Shown: one piece after another, positions 6,565-7,190 of the stretch
How positions within the stretch are numbered: position 1 is the first letter of the stretch
Layout: every line of letters begins with the position of its first letter
Source: Bacillota bacterium
GTDB lineage: Bacteria; Bacillota; Clostridia; Peptostreptococcales; Anaerovoracaceae
Assembly (NCBI GenBank): GCA_022706625.1
Contig: JAKJCD010000094.1
Span: forward strand, 1 to 7,190
DNA length: 7,190 bases
Reading direction: 5' to 3'
The notes under the pieces: generated by a model
Database searches by the model: none
What the model was told of the DNA's origin: nothing
The model's input: the letters and a program-made list of their open reading frames with translations, nothing else
Position numbers and translations under genes: made by a program

Positions 6565-7190
6565 TGGTGAAAAAAACCTTTTTACAGGGGGCTGTAGTGC
6601 TGGGGATCGCAGGTCTCATTATAAAAGTGATGGGAGCGGTTTTTAGGATCCCCCTTGCCAATATCATCGGCGATACAGGGATGGGCTATTATCAGACGGC
6701 ATATCCAGTCTATGTATTACTGCTCACCTTATCCACAGCAGGGGTCCCTGTAGCTATTTCCAGAATGGTGGCGGAACGAAACGCCGTTGGGAATACTTAT
6801 GAATCATATAGGGTTTTTCGGATATCATTTGTGCTCCTGTTCGCCATCGGGATCAGCTCGTCGGCAGTGCTTTTTTTCGGAGCCGGAACCATAGTGGATC
6901 AGCTGGGTAATCCCGGAGCCGAATTAGCAATGATGTCCATCGCTCCCGCATTGCTATTTGTACCGATCATGGCATCCTTCCGGGGATTTTTCCAGGGGCT
7001 GCAAAACATGAAACCCACAGCCTTATCCCAGATCGTGGAACAGCTTTTTCGCGTTGCCGCAGGATTGACTCTTGCGGTGGTACTGGTAAATAAAGGCCTT
7101 GAGTATGCTGCGGCGGGCGCTTCTTTCGGAGCGACGGCAGGAGCTATGGCAGGTTTGATTGCCGTTGTGGGGCTGTTTTTATTCCACAGG
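6564..7190 (+). CDS. spoVB: SpoVB/MurJ-family lipid flippase, N-terminal part (3'-partial)
   Basis: The first 209 residues of a multi-spanning membrane protein of the MOP exporter superfamily (polysaccharide/SpoVB family, usually about 500-550 residues). It is cut by the window end. Such proteins flip lipid-linked peptidoglycan or polysaccharide precursors. SpoVB itself is needed for spore cortex formation. The opening KKTFLQGAVVLGIAGLIIKV, then FRIPLANIIGDTGMGYYQTAYP, and the SFRGFFQGLQNMKPTALSQ segment (138-156) with EQLFRV after it are typical. About six membrane segments are visible (roughly 8-28, 46-66, 84-106, 120-140, 161-178, 184-207). ATG 6564 shares its A with the preceding TAA stop, and GGAG at 6550-6553 is its ribosome binding site, so translation is probably coupled. 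GTG 6567 is an alternative start. Whether it is the sporulation paralogue or a vegetative MurJ (YtgP-type) cannot be settled from this fragment. Confidence 0.9.
   Translation, partial: MVKKTFLQGAVVLGIAGLIIKVMGAVFRIPLANIIGDTGMGYYQTAYPVYVLLLTLSTAGVPVAISRMVAERNAVGNTYESYRVFRISFVLLFAIGISSSAVLFFGAGTIVDQLGNPGAELAMMSIAPALLFVPIMASFRGFFQGLQNMKPTALSQIVEQLFRVAAGLTLAVVLVNKGLEYAAAGASFGATAGAMAGLIAVVGLFLFHR

Overview
The window looks like a stretch of chromosome from a spore-forming, low-to-mid GC Firmicute, most likely class Clostridia. The basis is the gene set and order: transcription-repair coupling factor (mfd), a lipoprotein parvulin foldase (prsA-like), the sporulation regulator spoVT, and a SpoVB/MurJ-type flippase. 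The near-perfect housekeeping promoter and the strong AGGAG-type ribosome binding sites also fit. All genes lie on the + strand. I see no mobile element, CRISPR array, tRNA or rRNA. Genus or family cannot be set from this sequence alone.

Layout. Positions 2-3390 hold mfd, cut at its 5' end by the window edge and broken by a single-base frameshift at about 1615/1616. The break is explained by loss of one T from a conserved Trp codon (gag-Tgg-aag became gag-gg-aag), exactly between the RNA-polymerase-interacting domain and the ATPase motor. Straddling the mfd stop codon is a consensus sigma-A promoter (TTGACA, 17 bp, TATAAT). It should start an approximately 100-nt leader with strong potential for alternative hairpins, followed by the prsA-like gene (3505-4446). 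Next is a 123-bp gap with a 9-bp tandem repeat and weak promoter candidates, then spoVT (4570-5121), closed by a clear intrinsic terminator (5139-5170). A new unit starts with an extended -10 promoter (about 5220-5248) and contains an MTA/SAH-deaminase-type amidohydrolase (5272-6564). The start codon of a SpoVB/MurJ-family flippase (6564 to beyond the window end) overlaps the amidohydrolase stop codon by one base.

How the genes relate. Mfd removes stalled RNA polymerase and recruits UvrA. PrsA folds exported proteins outside the membrane. SpoVT adjusts forespore gene expression. The flippase family moves lipid-linked cell-wall or cortex precursors. The amidohydrolase probably deaminates an adenosine-type nucleoside. 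Tight coupling of the flippase to this enzyme, on a transcript separated from spoVT by a terminator, suggests (inference) that it is expressed in growing cells as well as, or instead of, only during sporulation.

The region is mostly conserved core genome. I found no clear evidence of an undescribed system. The points most worth checking are the mfd frameshift, the structured prsA leader, and the unusual placement and unproven substrate of the amidohydrolase.
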